A stretch of DNA of 64,000 nt, from NCBI GenBank assembly GCA_009731375.1, contig BJOX01000064.1, positions 45,506 to 109,505 of the forward strand, in the 5' to 3' direction. Shown one piece after another: positions 44,401-56,324 of the stretch. The notes under the pieces were generated by a model, which searched no databases, was not told the origin of the DNA, and worked only from the letters and a program-made list of their open reading frames with translations. The first letter of the stretch is position 1. The number at the start of each line of letters is the position of its first letter. Source of the DNA: Paulinella micropora (lineage: Eukaryota; Cercozoa; Imbricatea; Euglyphida). The translations under genes were made by a program, and so were the position numbers.

Positions 44401-46857
44401 ACATGATTGGCCGGAGTTGCTTGTGAGCGGAGTCGTATTGCTGTAATACCGCCCCGACTGCATATTTGGATGCGTCAGTAGCGAGTACAAAGCGCTTTTC
44501 GAATCGGGTAGAATTAGGACTGACCCGCCCTCTGTAAGAGGGTCTCTGGTCAAAGGTTCCTCAACTTGTTATACGTCTCTTCGGCCGCGGGTGGCCACTC
44601 CCCATACGGGTCACCTTTAAGGCAGAAATCCCGCAGAGGTTTGACGAAGTCTTGGAAGTTGGGAATGAATTCGGAATAGACTTGTGCCATACAGAGGAAA
44701 GAGTGTAGCGCTGTGCGTGTGTTAGGGCGCGGGAGGAAACGAATGGCGTCCCGCTTCTCCGGCTTTAGCACTATCTCGCCCCCCTGTACCCTGTATCCTA
44801 GATAGTCGATGTGATCGTTTGCGAACGAGCACTTCTCTAGGTTCAGCTTCAAACCGAAGGCCTCCAAGCAACGCAACACATCTGACACATGGGCCAGGTG
44901 TTCCGCCCCGTATTGGAGTAAATGACAATGTCGTCGATATAACAGAAGCTGTATAGGTTTGTATGGCCGGTCTCTATGAATTGGGCGTCCCCATATTTCG
45001 GGTCCGATAGAGCCTGGTTCATACAGTCCTGAAATATTGCCGGGGCCGTCTTCAGTCCCATCGGAAGGACTGTCCACTGATACAGTCTCCCCCCGACGGC
45101 GAAGGCAGTCAACGGACGGCTTTCCGCCTCGAGCGGTATATTCCAGAGACCGTTCTTTAGGTCGAGTTTGGTAAAGAATTTGGCCTGCCGAAGCTTGTTA
45201 AGACCATCTCGCATACGAGGGATAGGGGCCTCGACGCTCTTAATGATCTTGTTCAGCCTGGTGTAGTTGATGCACAAGCGCTGTTTGCCATCCGGCTTTG
45301 GGGCCAGTCTGACCGGCGATCGGAATTCCGACCACGATGGCTCGATCAGTCGCTTGGCTAATATGTCCTGCACCATCTCCTCGCAGATTTGTTCCTCTTT
45401 GTAACTGAGGCGTGATCCTTTGAGGCGGGGCATAGTCTGTCCGACTTGTCGTTCTATCCTGGCGGTAGCATGGGTCACCCCGCCAGCGACAAGTGGGCCG
45501 AACAGCTTTTTTTTCTTAAGGAATTGGGCCTTGAGGTCCCGGACAGAATCTGGCGACCCCTGTTGTCGCGCCATGACCTCGTCAATGATGTCCTCGACGG
45601 GTTTTTGGTCCCGTGGGTCATCCGGGTGCTCAAGTATGGAGTTCGGGTCTTCAACCTCGTCCTTCGCGTCCCGGCCAGGGTATCGCGTGGAGGATTGAGC
45701 GTCCCAAGAGGTGATCATTTCGGCATATTGTCTCGCCGCGGACTTATGGTAGAAGCAGGGGAAGATTTGGAATGCCGCTTCCCGTAAGTCATCGACCTTA
45801 CGGGTCATGAGCTTGGTACGGTATGCTAACCCGTCCTTAATGGACCCCAAGCGAAAGGCCATAAGGGGTTGGACTGTCGGCTAGGGATTGGAATAGGATC
45901 ATCGATCACCCGATCCAAAACATCTCTCCACCACATGACGGTGGGATGGATTGGAAGGATAATCGTGATGTCTTCGCCTCGGTCTAGGCGGTCGGATAAT
46001 ATTTTGGGCACCGCCGTTAAGCTTTCCGGCTGTATCGGATCTGTGCCTTGGTACCACTGCTTCAGCTTTAGCATAACGTCATCATCCTCCGTCAGCCTTT
46101 TGGAAGCGTGGTATACCAGGCTCGTTTTGACCCGTACGTATTGGTGAACCCCCTTGGTCAGTTGACCCGGCTGGTCGAAGCCATGCCACGAGTCCTGACG
46201 CTTCAGGAATAAGATCTGAGCTTCCCTCTTGGCCGCGAGTTCTCCAAAGTCCTCCCATGGGTCGGGTGGCTTGTCATCCGGCTCTGGGATGTATACATTG
46301 GCGTACACCCATGCCGTACCCTGTGGGGTAAGACGAGGTTGCTCGGCGAGGTGTCCATCATAGGGTAATGGAGGGGCCGGTGGTATCAGTGTGACCTGAG
46401 CCCTACCGCCATATGGGTGCCGTCGTGGGAGGTCTGTTTCCGATTTTATGATCGGAAATTCAGGATCATGTCGTCCACGTCCATATTTGATGATATCCTG
46501 TCCCAGCATAAGCTGCGCATCCATCATTTTGAGATCGGGTTTGCCCAAAACGATAGTGCCTGGGAAGGCCGGGACGACCAAGACATGAACGGTATAAGAC
46601 ATCCCGGACGGTAATTTGACTGTCAACGGGACACGTCCTACGATCGCGCTCCGTTCGTCGTTGGCACCCCGGATATATCCGAGCGGGCCTGTCTTAGTAA
46701 AATTAAACAGACGTCCATATTTGTCTATGAAACGTTTGCCCGCGAATGTGATTTGGGCCATGCTATCATTTCCGGTATCTAGGTAGCCCTTGAGCTCTTT
46801 CCAGTATAATCTGGTGTAGCTCATGTCCCGTGCCTCCGGTTCGGCTTGGGTTGTCAA
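41496..46857 (-). pseudogene. pol: pol of element 2 with several frameshifts
   Basis: Open pieces: 46857-45826 (protease with DTGND intact near 46783-46800), 45862-44849 (RT with LNKIIKS, FTKLDLKNGLW and YIDD near 44930), 45077-44550 (RT thumb), 44404-43964 (RNase H, QTDHANLRWLMD), 43757-42495 (integrase: HLGRDKM, CEHCKQ, HIDFVGPL, YSDRGSEF, NGKIERVHRPLK), 42802-42380 and 42134-41496. Catalytic residues of RT and integrase are visible, but each junction is out of frame. The final piece holds the same unusual C-terminal domain as element 1 (IHWYVGKVYIL, ILQFYRSHQD, FYPVYRDGE, IRVWDEI). A 10-base gap lies just upstream at 46875-46884. Confidence 0.9.
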
Positions 46858-46917
46858 TGCCTGTCTTAACTCTGNNNNNNNNNNACTCGGCGAACTGTCG
46901 CACTTGTGATCGCGCCG

Positions 46918-49900
46918 TCACTCCGAGTCGGTCAGAGTCGTGCAATGGAGTGAGACCCATTTGCGAATGACTGCCAGGGCGATGGCTTTGTCACCCCTTG
47001 TGGCGGGTAGGACCATAGTGGTTGCCACTTGGAAAGGTGAAGGGGTGTATCCGACCGGCAGTGATGGGACAGCCTTGTCGTCGGGGTGTGGTATGCGTGG
47101 ATGATTGACATCGGATCTAATGACCGTACCCCTTGTCAGACTGGTACGCCGATCTATAGCTAATAGGGTCGGCCCTGAGTATATATCATATGAGCGTGCC
47201 CCTGCATATACTTTATTTACCTTGTTCACAAAAGGGGCGGGTTTTTCTACCTGCCGGACACTGATAGGCCTCGCGCGTCTTACGCGAGGGTCCGAGGGCT
47301 TATTGGGTGCCCCCCCATCACATATACTTGATGTGATCGTGTCAGGATCTACAGCCGACGTCGCCTTGGCGACGGTGTCTTTGGGTAAGGGATTGGGTAA
47401 ACCGACCTCTATGGTAAGGTCAGCGACCGTGTCCGGCTCGTTCGGTACACGCTTCTGACGGTTGTCGTCACTACCCATCACTATATCCTTATCCCTCGTC
47501 TCAACGCTATCCTCTATCGGTGAGGTCGTAGCCTCCATGGGACTATACAGAGTTTTGGTCGGCGATTGGGCCGGGACCGGGAAGAGAAGAGTCGGAGCCA
47601 CTATGGTAGGCTGCTCTGCGGCTGTCCCCATGGTGGGCGCCTTAGTTTGCCGGCCAGCACATGGCCTATCTGTCCCACTCAGGAGCAAGGAGAACGCTCC
47701 CGAGGGCGAGGCACCACGTGTCGTTGACTCGGGTGTGGACGCATTGGGCGGCCCACGGTTATTTGTTCTTGGGTTTCTTGTTTCCCGTCTTCGCCTCTTT
47801 GACGCCTGCATGGAGCATAGGGGCATCTGAGGTCTGAGAGGGTGTGTATGTGTATGTAAGGTACCGATCAGGTGTTCTTTCCCGGGCATATAGCATGCCA
47901 CTTCGTCGTACTTCCTGCCCTGGCTTCGGTACCTTTCCACCCAAGCTTTGGCCTCGGTTGAGTACTGGGCCAGCCAGGGCGGGTCTTGCCCGGGCGGCAA
48001 GAAGTACGTCGTCCCATCGGGATGGACGTCGGGAATTCGGATGCCTTCGTTGTGGTTGTCCTTAGGGTTGAGGACCCATTTGCCATCCCTCTTAACCTTG
48101 GATCGCCCCACGTACCAACGGTGGATATATCATTTATTGGTTCCACCCGTTCTTGACCCTGGCGTGGGTGTTGGTATTGACAAGAATTCGACCATTGGCA
48201 CGGGGCGACCCACAGTCGGTTGTCATTAAGCGGGTTGAAGATGACCGCATGCATCATATAATGACAGCACTCCGCACCTGGGCTTTTGTGCCACGGTCCC
48301 GCAATGGTCTCGTTAAAAAGGCCAAACGGGCAATTGTATGGGCCCGGGATCGGTGGGAGGTGAGATAGCGATTTGACCACGTCGTTGTCACAGAGCTTTC
48401 TCTTGCCCGACTTACCCTCGGATGTGGGCCCGCCCCGTCTAGGAGGGTACGGAACCGGGGGCGGTGACAACGGTGGCGGAGATGCGAACCCAGAGGAAGG
48501 GTAATACTGGTAGGGCATGGGCGGTGGAGGAGGCATTGGCGGTGGGGGAGGCAGATATGGGAGTGCCGTCCCGCCAGCCGGAGGCATCGAGTTGAACATG
48601 CCGGTGGCTGGGGTTGCCGAGTTGGTCGCCCCCCCAAATGGAAGTGAGGGCGGTGGAGGGGTGTACGACGAGCTAGAGGAGCTCGAGGAGCTATAGGGGC
48701 CCCTGGAAGAGCTAGACCACGATTGACGGCGGTTGGACCAGCTGCTGCCGGTCACAAAAGTCCACACATCAAACATTTGCCCGGTTTGGCCTGATGGTCC
48801 TCAAGCGTGCTACCCGTGATCGTCATTGCTCTAAGCAGGACATCGGCCCGCTTGGCTCTTTCGATCTTGTCGAAGGTAAAGACCTCGGCAGCAAAGGTAC
48901 TGCTTGTCCAATAGGACACTTCGCACATGCGGTCTGTGCGAAACCGCGTGATTTTGAAGTTCGTGTTATCCAAGTCCTGGCCTTGGTTAGGACATTCCGG
49001 ACGAACGTCTCGCCATCCTTCCGCCCTTGCTGCGGCTCGCCCTTCATTATCCCGCTCAGGACTGCCAACAACAACGAAGCGAAATCGGTCTTCACTAAGT
49101 TGGTTAACAGTTTCTGTGGGAGATCGATGATGGACGAGATTGCCACATCGTCTTCCCACATCCGCCTGGCGGCGTCCTGGACGAGGTCGACAGCAATATG
49201 GGGAAGCATGATGTAGCCCCAGTCTGCCGCGGATATGAACTGGCGGAGCATGTAATGTGGAAGCTGGTCGAGTGTGAGTTTCTCCTGCCGCACACCAGCC
49301 TTGCCAGTCATCTGCCAACTAGGCCAGTCCGAGGTGAGTAGCGTCTGAGATGGCCACCCACCCACACTGAGATGGCCACCCACCCACAAGACTGTTCAGC
49401 AGTTGCTTCACATCGACCGTAAGTGCGTGACTGGCCACGATCCGATCCAGGGCAGCATAAGCCATTAGGAGCTTAAGGCCCTCTCGATACGGGAGTCTCG
49501 CACTTTGCGTGTGTGCTGCAAAGTCAAAGTTGACATGGTCACGAACGGCTCGCAACGCCGCGTCCACCCGTTTATGACTGGCGTCTTCAGTCTTTGTCTT
49601 AGGTGGGCGATGGCGTTCGAGGGGTGCATCCCTATCTATGTTTTCATCCACCATATTCCGTCGACTTGATACACGACGAAAAGTGATTATCGAGCTACCC
49701 CCCGGTGTGGAGGCAGTTCGATCGTCACCCACTGCATGCACGGCTATTTGGATCCGTAGGCAGTCGGAAATGGCTTGGAGGATGAGGTCTACCACAGTGA
49801 GGTAGTTGGTTACATAGAGGGTGGCCGCCGGATGAGGGGCCGCTTGGACTGTGGTCTCCTCGTCGGACAGGTCAAGGAGTGTCGCGGGAGTGGTTCGGAT

Positions 49901-50851
49901 CTTAAGCCATGTTAGGAACATAGATACCTTGGCAAAAGGGTCAGTCGGGGTTTCCACCGCGTCAAGGAAATGCACAAGGTCGTCATAGGCTGGGGAGGTC
50001 TGTGGGATTATGACATCCCGCCAGTGTTTTTGTTCCATCAAAACACGTTCCCACATCCCAGTGACGTTCTCGAGTCCCTTGAGGGTGACTACAGCCCTTG
50101 TCGTGAGGTTGGCCTGGACACGGTTTAGGTAGTTGGCATCGGGCCAATATAGAATCCACGCCAGTGGCATCAGGTGCAGTTACGGCAGTGATGATAGCTA
50201 TTTGTTCACTAGCGTATTTGCTGCAAGTGAGTGTTTGCCTTAAGCGTGGGACTTGTTGGTGGTATGTTTGCCAAGCCTCATCAAGAAGCCTGTCGCGACA
50301 CATACATAAGTCCTCCCAAAGTGTTATAAGGTCCACTATCGATTTGGGTTCTATGAACCGTGGGTTAGTGGACATTAAGCCAAGCACCTTGTCTTTTCCT
50401 CCACCACCATGGTTGCTCTGGTCCAATGGTTGATGTCCCCAAACATATTGTTATGGATATGAGGGGCTCCGAGAGGGAAATGGTATTGGTTCTCAGGTGC
50501 AGCTGGGGATGCTGGCCATCCCGTGGGTCCCGTCATGTCCAAACTAGCCTGAGGGACAGGGATGACAGGGATTGTGCTTCGGGTCAAGATCAATGCGCCC
50601 CCAGCGTCTCTCCATGGGGACTGTGGGATAGGTGCAGCAATTTTGGCATCACGACCGAATATGTCGGCACGATTCGGCACGGGTGTTTGGAAGGGACCAG
50701 CCCCAGTGTTCGCGTCGTCAGCTTGACCTTGATTGTCCATAGCTGATCTGTCAGCCTCTTGTGTGGGAGAGTCCCACATACCAGCCATTATGGATTCGTT
50801 CACTTGGGGTCGTTTCCTTTTGGGGATACGCCGTGCACGAACTGGTGGCAA
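46918..50851 (-). pseudogene. gag: gag of element 2 with several frameshifts
   Basis: Open pieces 50851-50375, 50426-49983, 50170-49319, 49389-48823, 49318-48752, 48776-47868 and 48111-46918 chain into one decayed polyprotein ahead of pol. The middle is helical. A Ser- and Pro-rich linker ([21 protein letters not shown]) lies near 48480-48700. A Cys/His cluster near 48170-48260 ends C-x5-C-x3-H (CQWSNSCQYQH), comparable to the CCCH finger of element 1. A 20-base tandem duplication near 49345-49385 is one visible lesion. The C-terminal part is Pro/Thr-rich with no recognised domain. Confidence 0.75.
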
Positions 50852-52309
50852 AGTGTCAGTGTGGGGGACAAGGCGACTTATGGCCGCAGACGTCTTGTTT
50901 GGAGTGTCAGCAGCTTATTTTTGTGCAAGACGTCAGCTGTTGGCCGTCTTGGCTTTTAAGCAGCGTGTGGCTTGGTCGGTAGGTGTTGGATCGTTCGTTG
51001 TCTGTATAGAGACAGTTGTTGTTGTTATTATTATTATTATTATTTTTTTTTCTCTCTCTGTGTGTGTAAGCAAGTGATAGGATGCGTGTAGATAGGTTTG
51101 AGATTACTCACCCCCCCTTTGGTAGGGGAACCTCACGCCTTGCGAAACACTTGCCAGTTGTAAAGGAACTAGGGCACCCTACAATTACAAGCACGACTCC
51201 GTAACTGAGATGTAGGGAGGACACGATACTTCTGAAGTAGTCAGAAGTGGTGGCCCCTTTTCCCAATAGGAGGGTGAAAAGGAATAGGGAGCTGGTTGCC
51301 CAAGCCTTGCTTATCGTTTGGATTCCTCGGTAGGGTGTCCAATCCCTGGTTGGGACTCCTTAGTTTCCCTTTTCAGCTTAGGAAGTTCTGTGTGTGTGTG
51401 GGGTAGAACGAACCTACCGAGTGCGAAGTAGGTAAGGACTCCTTAGTGAGCCACAATAGGAGCACTGCTTTGAAATCCTTTCCCTGACCCTAGGTGACCT
51501 GTTGGATATAGGTGGGTTAGGAGGGAGTGAAGTGTGGAGGTAGGAGAGTGATTTGTTGTTTGAAATTTTCGATGAAATTGGAATCGCCAAAAATGAACAA
51601 ATGAAACATCTGGCTGACGTCACTCTATCTCCTTTTGTCTTGGCCTATATTCCCACCAACTAGCTTCCCTACCCCCTGCAAATTGCTGCAATGGAGGGTC
51701 TGAGTATGAGCTAGTTTGCACAATCAGACTTTGGTGCACAGCACTCGTTTTCTGTTTTCTGTCTGTCTATATCTGCTCTCTACTCCCTTGTGCACTTTGG
51801 ATGCTTGGAAGTGGGCACGAAATGACAGAACAAGTGAGTGTTGTTGTTGGAAGACAAAATTGATTGTCTGTACAGTCTGTTTCGGATGATGGATAGAGGA
51901 TATGACGTGGTTTGTAGGTGTGTGTGTGTGTGTGGGAGTTCGTTACTGTCGTATACGTTTGCTCCCCTTGCCACCCAACCACCCACACTCTACCCTTCTC
52001 TCCTATCTCTCTGTTATGTCCTCACACTGTGTATACGATTGGTTGTATTGTGCGGGAGGAGAAGATAGTGGGAGGGTGTGTATAGGTGTCAACAGAGATT
52101 GAGTCGTACGTGTCTGTTTGCCACACGTTCTCACCTTTATAATTGGCAGAAAATGAGCAAATAGGAACAGAACACACACGTCCTCTCCTCCCCGTATTCC
52201 TCTATCTATCTTGTGCAATGGATCTTTTCTCCTTATGTATACGTTGCAAAGAATAGGGATAGCGAAGTGTTAAACTTGGCGTAAAAGGAAAACAGGTATG
52301 GGACTCCAC
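50852..52309 (-). other. 5' leader of element 2
   Basis: About 1.45 kb between the 5' LTR and gag without a long open frame. It contains a short (ATT)n near 51020. The primer-binding site lies at its LTR end. Confidence 0.6.
52290..52308 (-). other. Primer-binding site of element 2
   Basis: Minus strand TGGAGTCCCATACCTG one base after the 5' LTR. The first eight bases are the same as in element 1. Confidence 0.75.
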
Positions 52310-52658
52310 TTTTGCCGGTTTGATGTCAAAAGAATATATTTATTGATGCCTATTTACTCAACCAAATTCAACAACGTCGCCAATAACCAAATCTTCTTCA
52401 CTTACATGAATAAAGATCAAAGATGGTGGGAAAATGTGGGAGACTAGCGAAGCCCAAAAACAACCAAGGCAAACACCAGCCAGTTCCCGTTGTCCGGTCT
52501 AACGATAATATATTTTGACCTAAAAAGGGTAACGGACCTTTTTAGTAATATTATCATTATCCGGTTAAGAGTGTTATTAATAGGAACAATCTCTTATTGT
52601 GTCTGGACCGACACGGGGTATTAATAAAGTAGCACATATTTACCTATCTGCGCCTACA
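52310..52658 (-). repeat. 5' LTR of element 2
   Basis: 349 bp, minus-strand TGTAGGCGCAG to CCGGCAAAA. Confidence 0.9.
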
Positions 52659-52662
52659 GTAA

Positions 52663-52787
52663 CTTCCACTGAGCTGGGCCATCCTCCAACTTTTTATCAG
52701 ACAGCACCCGTAAGTTAACGACCCGTGACCGGCCAAAACCTTTACCGTTGACAACTTGATTCACTCTTTTTGACCGCTTCATTAGAT

Positions 52788-52847
<60 letters not shown>

Positions 52848-53207
52848 TATCCTGCACGACTCGGACGTTTCGACTTCACTAACTAGTTTCCGATTCCGTG
52901 TCAGAACTTGAAATGATCTCAAACCGTGCCGATCATTTTGAGTCAAGTCAAACTTGAGTTCTACTTGAAGAGTTGTATACAACTTGAACTCACATTTTCA
53001 ACTCGCCCCCNNNNNNNNNNCTGTCACTGCAGCCGCCGACGGTCACGTATATCACCTTTAAAAACCCGTTACCCCATATTACTTGAAAATACTACTGACT
53101 TACCACTTCCCCAATTCCGAGTAAAGCAGTTATCCGCTACCCCTGCATATTATTGTACTAGAAGATTTCGGGTCCGGCAGAGCCGAGGTGTAATAGATGA
53201 GGTAACT
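52663..53207. other. Unassigned DNA with (CT)n/(CA)n; repeat shared with 17640-17760
   Basis: Contains CT and CA arrays at 52790-52848 and a 10-base gap at 53011-53020. The part at about 52735-52920 matches the reverse complement of 17640-17760 in several blocks (GTTTCGACTTCACTAA, TTAGATTCTCCTCT). Confidence 0.55.
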
Positions 53208-54794
53208 TGAAAGAAGAAGAAGAAGAAGAAGAAGAAGAAGAAGAAGAAGAAGAAGAAGAAGAAGAAGAAGAAAGAAGAAGAAAGAAGAAAGAAGAAGAAG
53301 AAAGAAGAAGAAGAAGAAAGAAGAAGAAGAAGAAGAAGAAGAAGAAGAAGAAGAAGAAGAAGAAGAAGAAAGAAGAAGAAGAAGAAGAAGAAGAAGAAGA
53401 AGAAGAAGAAGAAGAAGAAGAAGAAGAAAGAAGATGAAAGAAGAAGAAAGAAGGAAAAAGAAGAAGAAAGAAGAAGAAGAAGAAGAAGAAGAAGAAGAAG
53501 AAGAAGAAGAAGAAGAAGAAGAAGAAGAAGAAGAAGAAGAAGAAGAAGAAAGAAGAAGAAGAAGAAGAAGAAGAAGAAGAAGAAGAAGAAGAAGAAGAAG
53601 AAGAAAGAAGAAGAAGAAGAAGAAGAAGAAGAAGAAGAAGAAGAAGAAAGAAGAAGAAAGAAGAAAGAAGAAGAAGAAAGAAGAAGAAGAAGAAAGAAGA
53701 AGAAGAAGAAGAAGAAGAAGAAGAAGAAGAAGAAGAAGAAGAAGAAAGAAGAAGAAGAAGAAGAAGAAGAAGAAGAAGAAGAAGAAGAAGAAGAAGAAGA
53801 AGAAGAAGAAGAAGAAGAAGAAGAAAGAAGAAGAAGAAGAAAGAAGAAGAAAGAAGAAAGAAGAAGAAAGAAGAAGAAGAAGAAAGAAGAAGAAGAAGAA
53901 GAAGAAGAAGAAGAAGAAGAAGAAGAAGAAAGAAGAAGAAGAAGAAGAAAGAAGAANNNNNNNNNNNNNNNNNNNNNNNNNNNNNNNNNNNNAAGAAGAA
54001 GAAGAAGAAGAAGAAGAAGAAGAAGAAGAAGAAAGAAGAAGAAGAAGAAGAAGAAGAAGAAGAAGAAGAAGAAGAAGAAGAAGGAAGAACAAGAAGAAGA
54101 AAGAAAAAGAAGAAGAAAGAAGAAGAAAGAAGAAAGAAGAAGAAAGAAGAAGAAGAAGAAGAAGAAAGAAGAAGAAAAAGAAAGAAGAAGAAGGAGAAGA
54201 AAGAAGAAGAAGAAGAAAGAAGAAGAAGAAGAAAGAAGAAGAAAGAAGAAAGAAGAAGAAAGAAGAAGAAGAAGAAAGAAGAAGAAGAAGAAGAAGAAGA
54301 AGAAGAAGAAGAAGAAAGAAGAAGAAGAAGAAAGAAGAAGAAAGAAGAAAGAAGAAGAAAGAAGAAGAAGAAGAAAGAAGAAGAAGAAGAAGAAGAAGAA
54401 GAAGAAGAAGAAGAAAGAAGAAGAAGAAGAAAGAAGCAGAAGAAGAAGAAGAAGAAAAAGAAGAAGAAGAAGAAGAAGAAGAAGAAGAAGAAGAAGAAGA
54501 AGAAGAAGAAGAAGAAGAAGAAGAAGAAGAAGAAGAAGAAAGAAGAAGAAGAAGAAGAAGAAGAAGAAGAAGAAGAAGAAGAAAGAAGAACAAGAAGAAG
54601 AAAGAAAAAGAAGAAGAAAGAAGAAGAAAGAAGAAAAAGAAGAAAAAGAAGAAGAAGAAGAAGAAGAAAGAAGAAGAAGAAAGAAGAAGAAGAAAGAAGA
54701 AAGAAGAAAAAGAAGAAGAAAGAGAAGAAGAAGAAGAAGAAGAAGAAGAAGAAGAAGAAGAAGAAGAAGAAGAAGAAGAAGAAGAAGAAGAAGA
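53208..54794. repeat. (GAA)n polypurine tract with phase-shifting extra A bases
   Basis: About 1.6 kb of GAA repeat, interrupted at intervals by single extra A bases (GAAAGAA) and by a 36-base gap (53957-53992). One strand is almost purely purine. Open frames here are repeat translations only. Confidence 0.97.
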
Positions 54795-55183
54795 CGTGCA
54801 CCGGTGAAAATGAGCCCAGAGTCATAACCGTGCTGCCACTGCATGATGGGAACTTTGAAATACCCAGAGCGACAAAATCCTGGACACTTGAACTTCCTAC
54901 AAGTTGGACTTGAAGCTATCCTTCAAGTGCTTTACAAGCAGTTTTTGAGTAAGCTTCAAGTATTAATAGTAGTATTAATAGCAAACTTTCACTCACAATC
55001 TACGCTCAAGATGCCATGATCTATCATTGTTCACTGAGTCGTGTTCGTACTTTGCAACCCAAGTCTGCAACAAGCCTCAGTCCGTAGAAATCTACCGTCC
55101 GTAACTTGATAAACGAAGTGACCGCTCTGCTATTTATTAATACTAGTACTAAGTTTCACCTGCTCGGGGTCTGAAGTCAGGAT
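54795..55183. other. No gene recognised
   Basis: Unique sequence with repeated ACTTGAA/CTTCAAG words, perhaps an old mobile element edge. Confidence 0.4.
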
Positions 55184-55185
55184 TT

Positions 55186-55608
55186 TTCAACGGTCGGTTC
55201 AGTATTCAAAAAATATTATTTATTGAAAGCCGGGGTATTAATCCATCCAATTCCAAAGCACTCTGAAAATAACCTAATCACTCTTCCTCCCCTGCAAAGA
55301 GAGGAAACAAGTATGGCGGAAAATGTAAGAGACTGTCCTGAGAGCCAAGCAACAAAAAGGAAAAAGAGAGGCATCAGTTTCCCAATGTCACGAGTCACCC
55401 GTAACGATATTATTATCCTGCTTAAAAAAGTAGTACCGGACTGTACCGGCTACTAGTGAATCGTAATATTATCGTTTTCAACAAGCTCAAAAGTATACTA
55501 GTAAATAAAAACGGATATAACTACATCTTAACGAGATATAGCTCTTCTATACATCACTGTGTATAGGGGTATAAGAAAAGGTCGCATATTTACCTATCTG
55601 CGCCTACA
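55186..55608 (-). mobile_element. Diverged solo LTR of the element 2 type
   Basis: Its right end, ATATTTACCTATCTGCGCCTACA, is nearly identical to the element 2 LTR end. Inside, AATATTATTTATTGA, GGAAAATGTAAGAGAC, CAAGCAACAAAAAG and CCGGACTGTACCGG follow the same order as the element 2 LTR but are strongly diverged and longer. No element body adjoins it. The left boundary and target duplication are not clear. Confidence 0.65.
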
Positions 55609-56288
55609 AGACTTAATGCAGCCATAGCATCGGAGATCTTTAGTAAGAGTTCGTTGTGTAATTACCACTCAGCGCCTTGGGGTTGTATTAATACTATCAC
55701 ATCTGGTGTTATTAATAATAAAATCAGTTTGTTTTGTCACTGTCCGAGTGTCATACTTACCGGCGATAATGTGCTCGGACTTCACACTCAGCCATCTGTG
55801 CAATAACTCTGTAACATGTTAGACGTAAGAACAAATTAGCCCTGTCTGGTGGCAACTCAACGAGTGCCACAGTTCTACCGGCATTAAAAGAGAGATTGAC
55901 TGCGTACCGGTTAAAAAATAAAATTTATTTTGAAAGTTATTTTTGTCGGAGCCAGAAACAAAGATATATATAGGCTCTTCATAACAAGAAATGCACAACA
56001 AACATAATACGTACATACAATGAATACATATACTATTACACATTACATACATTACCGCTACATGCATACATGGTTATACATACATACATACATACATAAA
56101 TACATACATACATACATATACATACATACATACATACATACACACATACATACATACATGCATGCATGCCTGCATGCATGCATGCACCCATAAGTTTATT
56201 GACAATATACCATATCAAAGTCTCTGCACTATTACGCCAACCAAAACACTGCTGCTGCTGTCGTCGTCGTCGTCGTTGTTGTTCTTGG

Positions 56289-56321
<33 letters not shown>

Positions 56322-56324
56322 TTG
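55609..56324. other. Unassigned DNA, (CATA)n and (GTT)n
   Basis: Unique AT-rich sequence to about 56030, then (CATA)n/(CATG)n, and a (GTC)n/(GTT)n array that abuts the stop codon of the Sec20-like gene. Confidence 0.6.

Larger units (their letters stand above)
36796..52658 (-). mobile_element. Large frameshifted Ty3/gypsy-type LTR retrotransposon, element 2
   Basis: About 15.9 kb on the minus strand. LTRs at 52310-52658 (5') and 36796-37155 (3'), each reading TGTAGGCGCAG to CCGGCAAAA on the minus strand. Target duplication GTAA at 36792-36795 and 52659-52662. Primer-binding site TGGAGTCCCATACC next to the 5' LTR, and polypurine tract GGGGAGGGGGGAT next to the 3' LTR. Gene order is gag, pol (PR-RT-RH-IN), then an extra ORF. 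The LTRs are about 97 percent alike by eye, yet gag, pol and ORF3 carry many frameshifts. The intact ORFs of element 1 in the same assembly argue these are real decay rather than read errors. Confidence 0.9.

Noticed and set aside
41496-50851. Element 2 as a set of separate small host genes on the minus strand
   Set aside because: The pieces follow the order and motifs of gag and pol, lie between matched LTRs with a target duplication, and differ only by frameshifts.
53130-54844. Very long open frames in the GAA tract (poly Lys/Glu/Arg and, on the minus strand, poly Phe/Leu/Ser)
   Set aside because: Pure repeat translation spanning a gap. All three frames are open, so there is no evidence of a gene.
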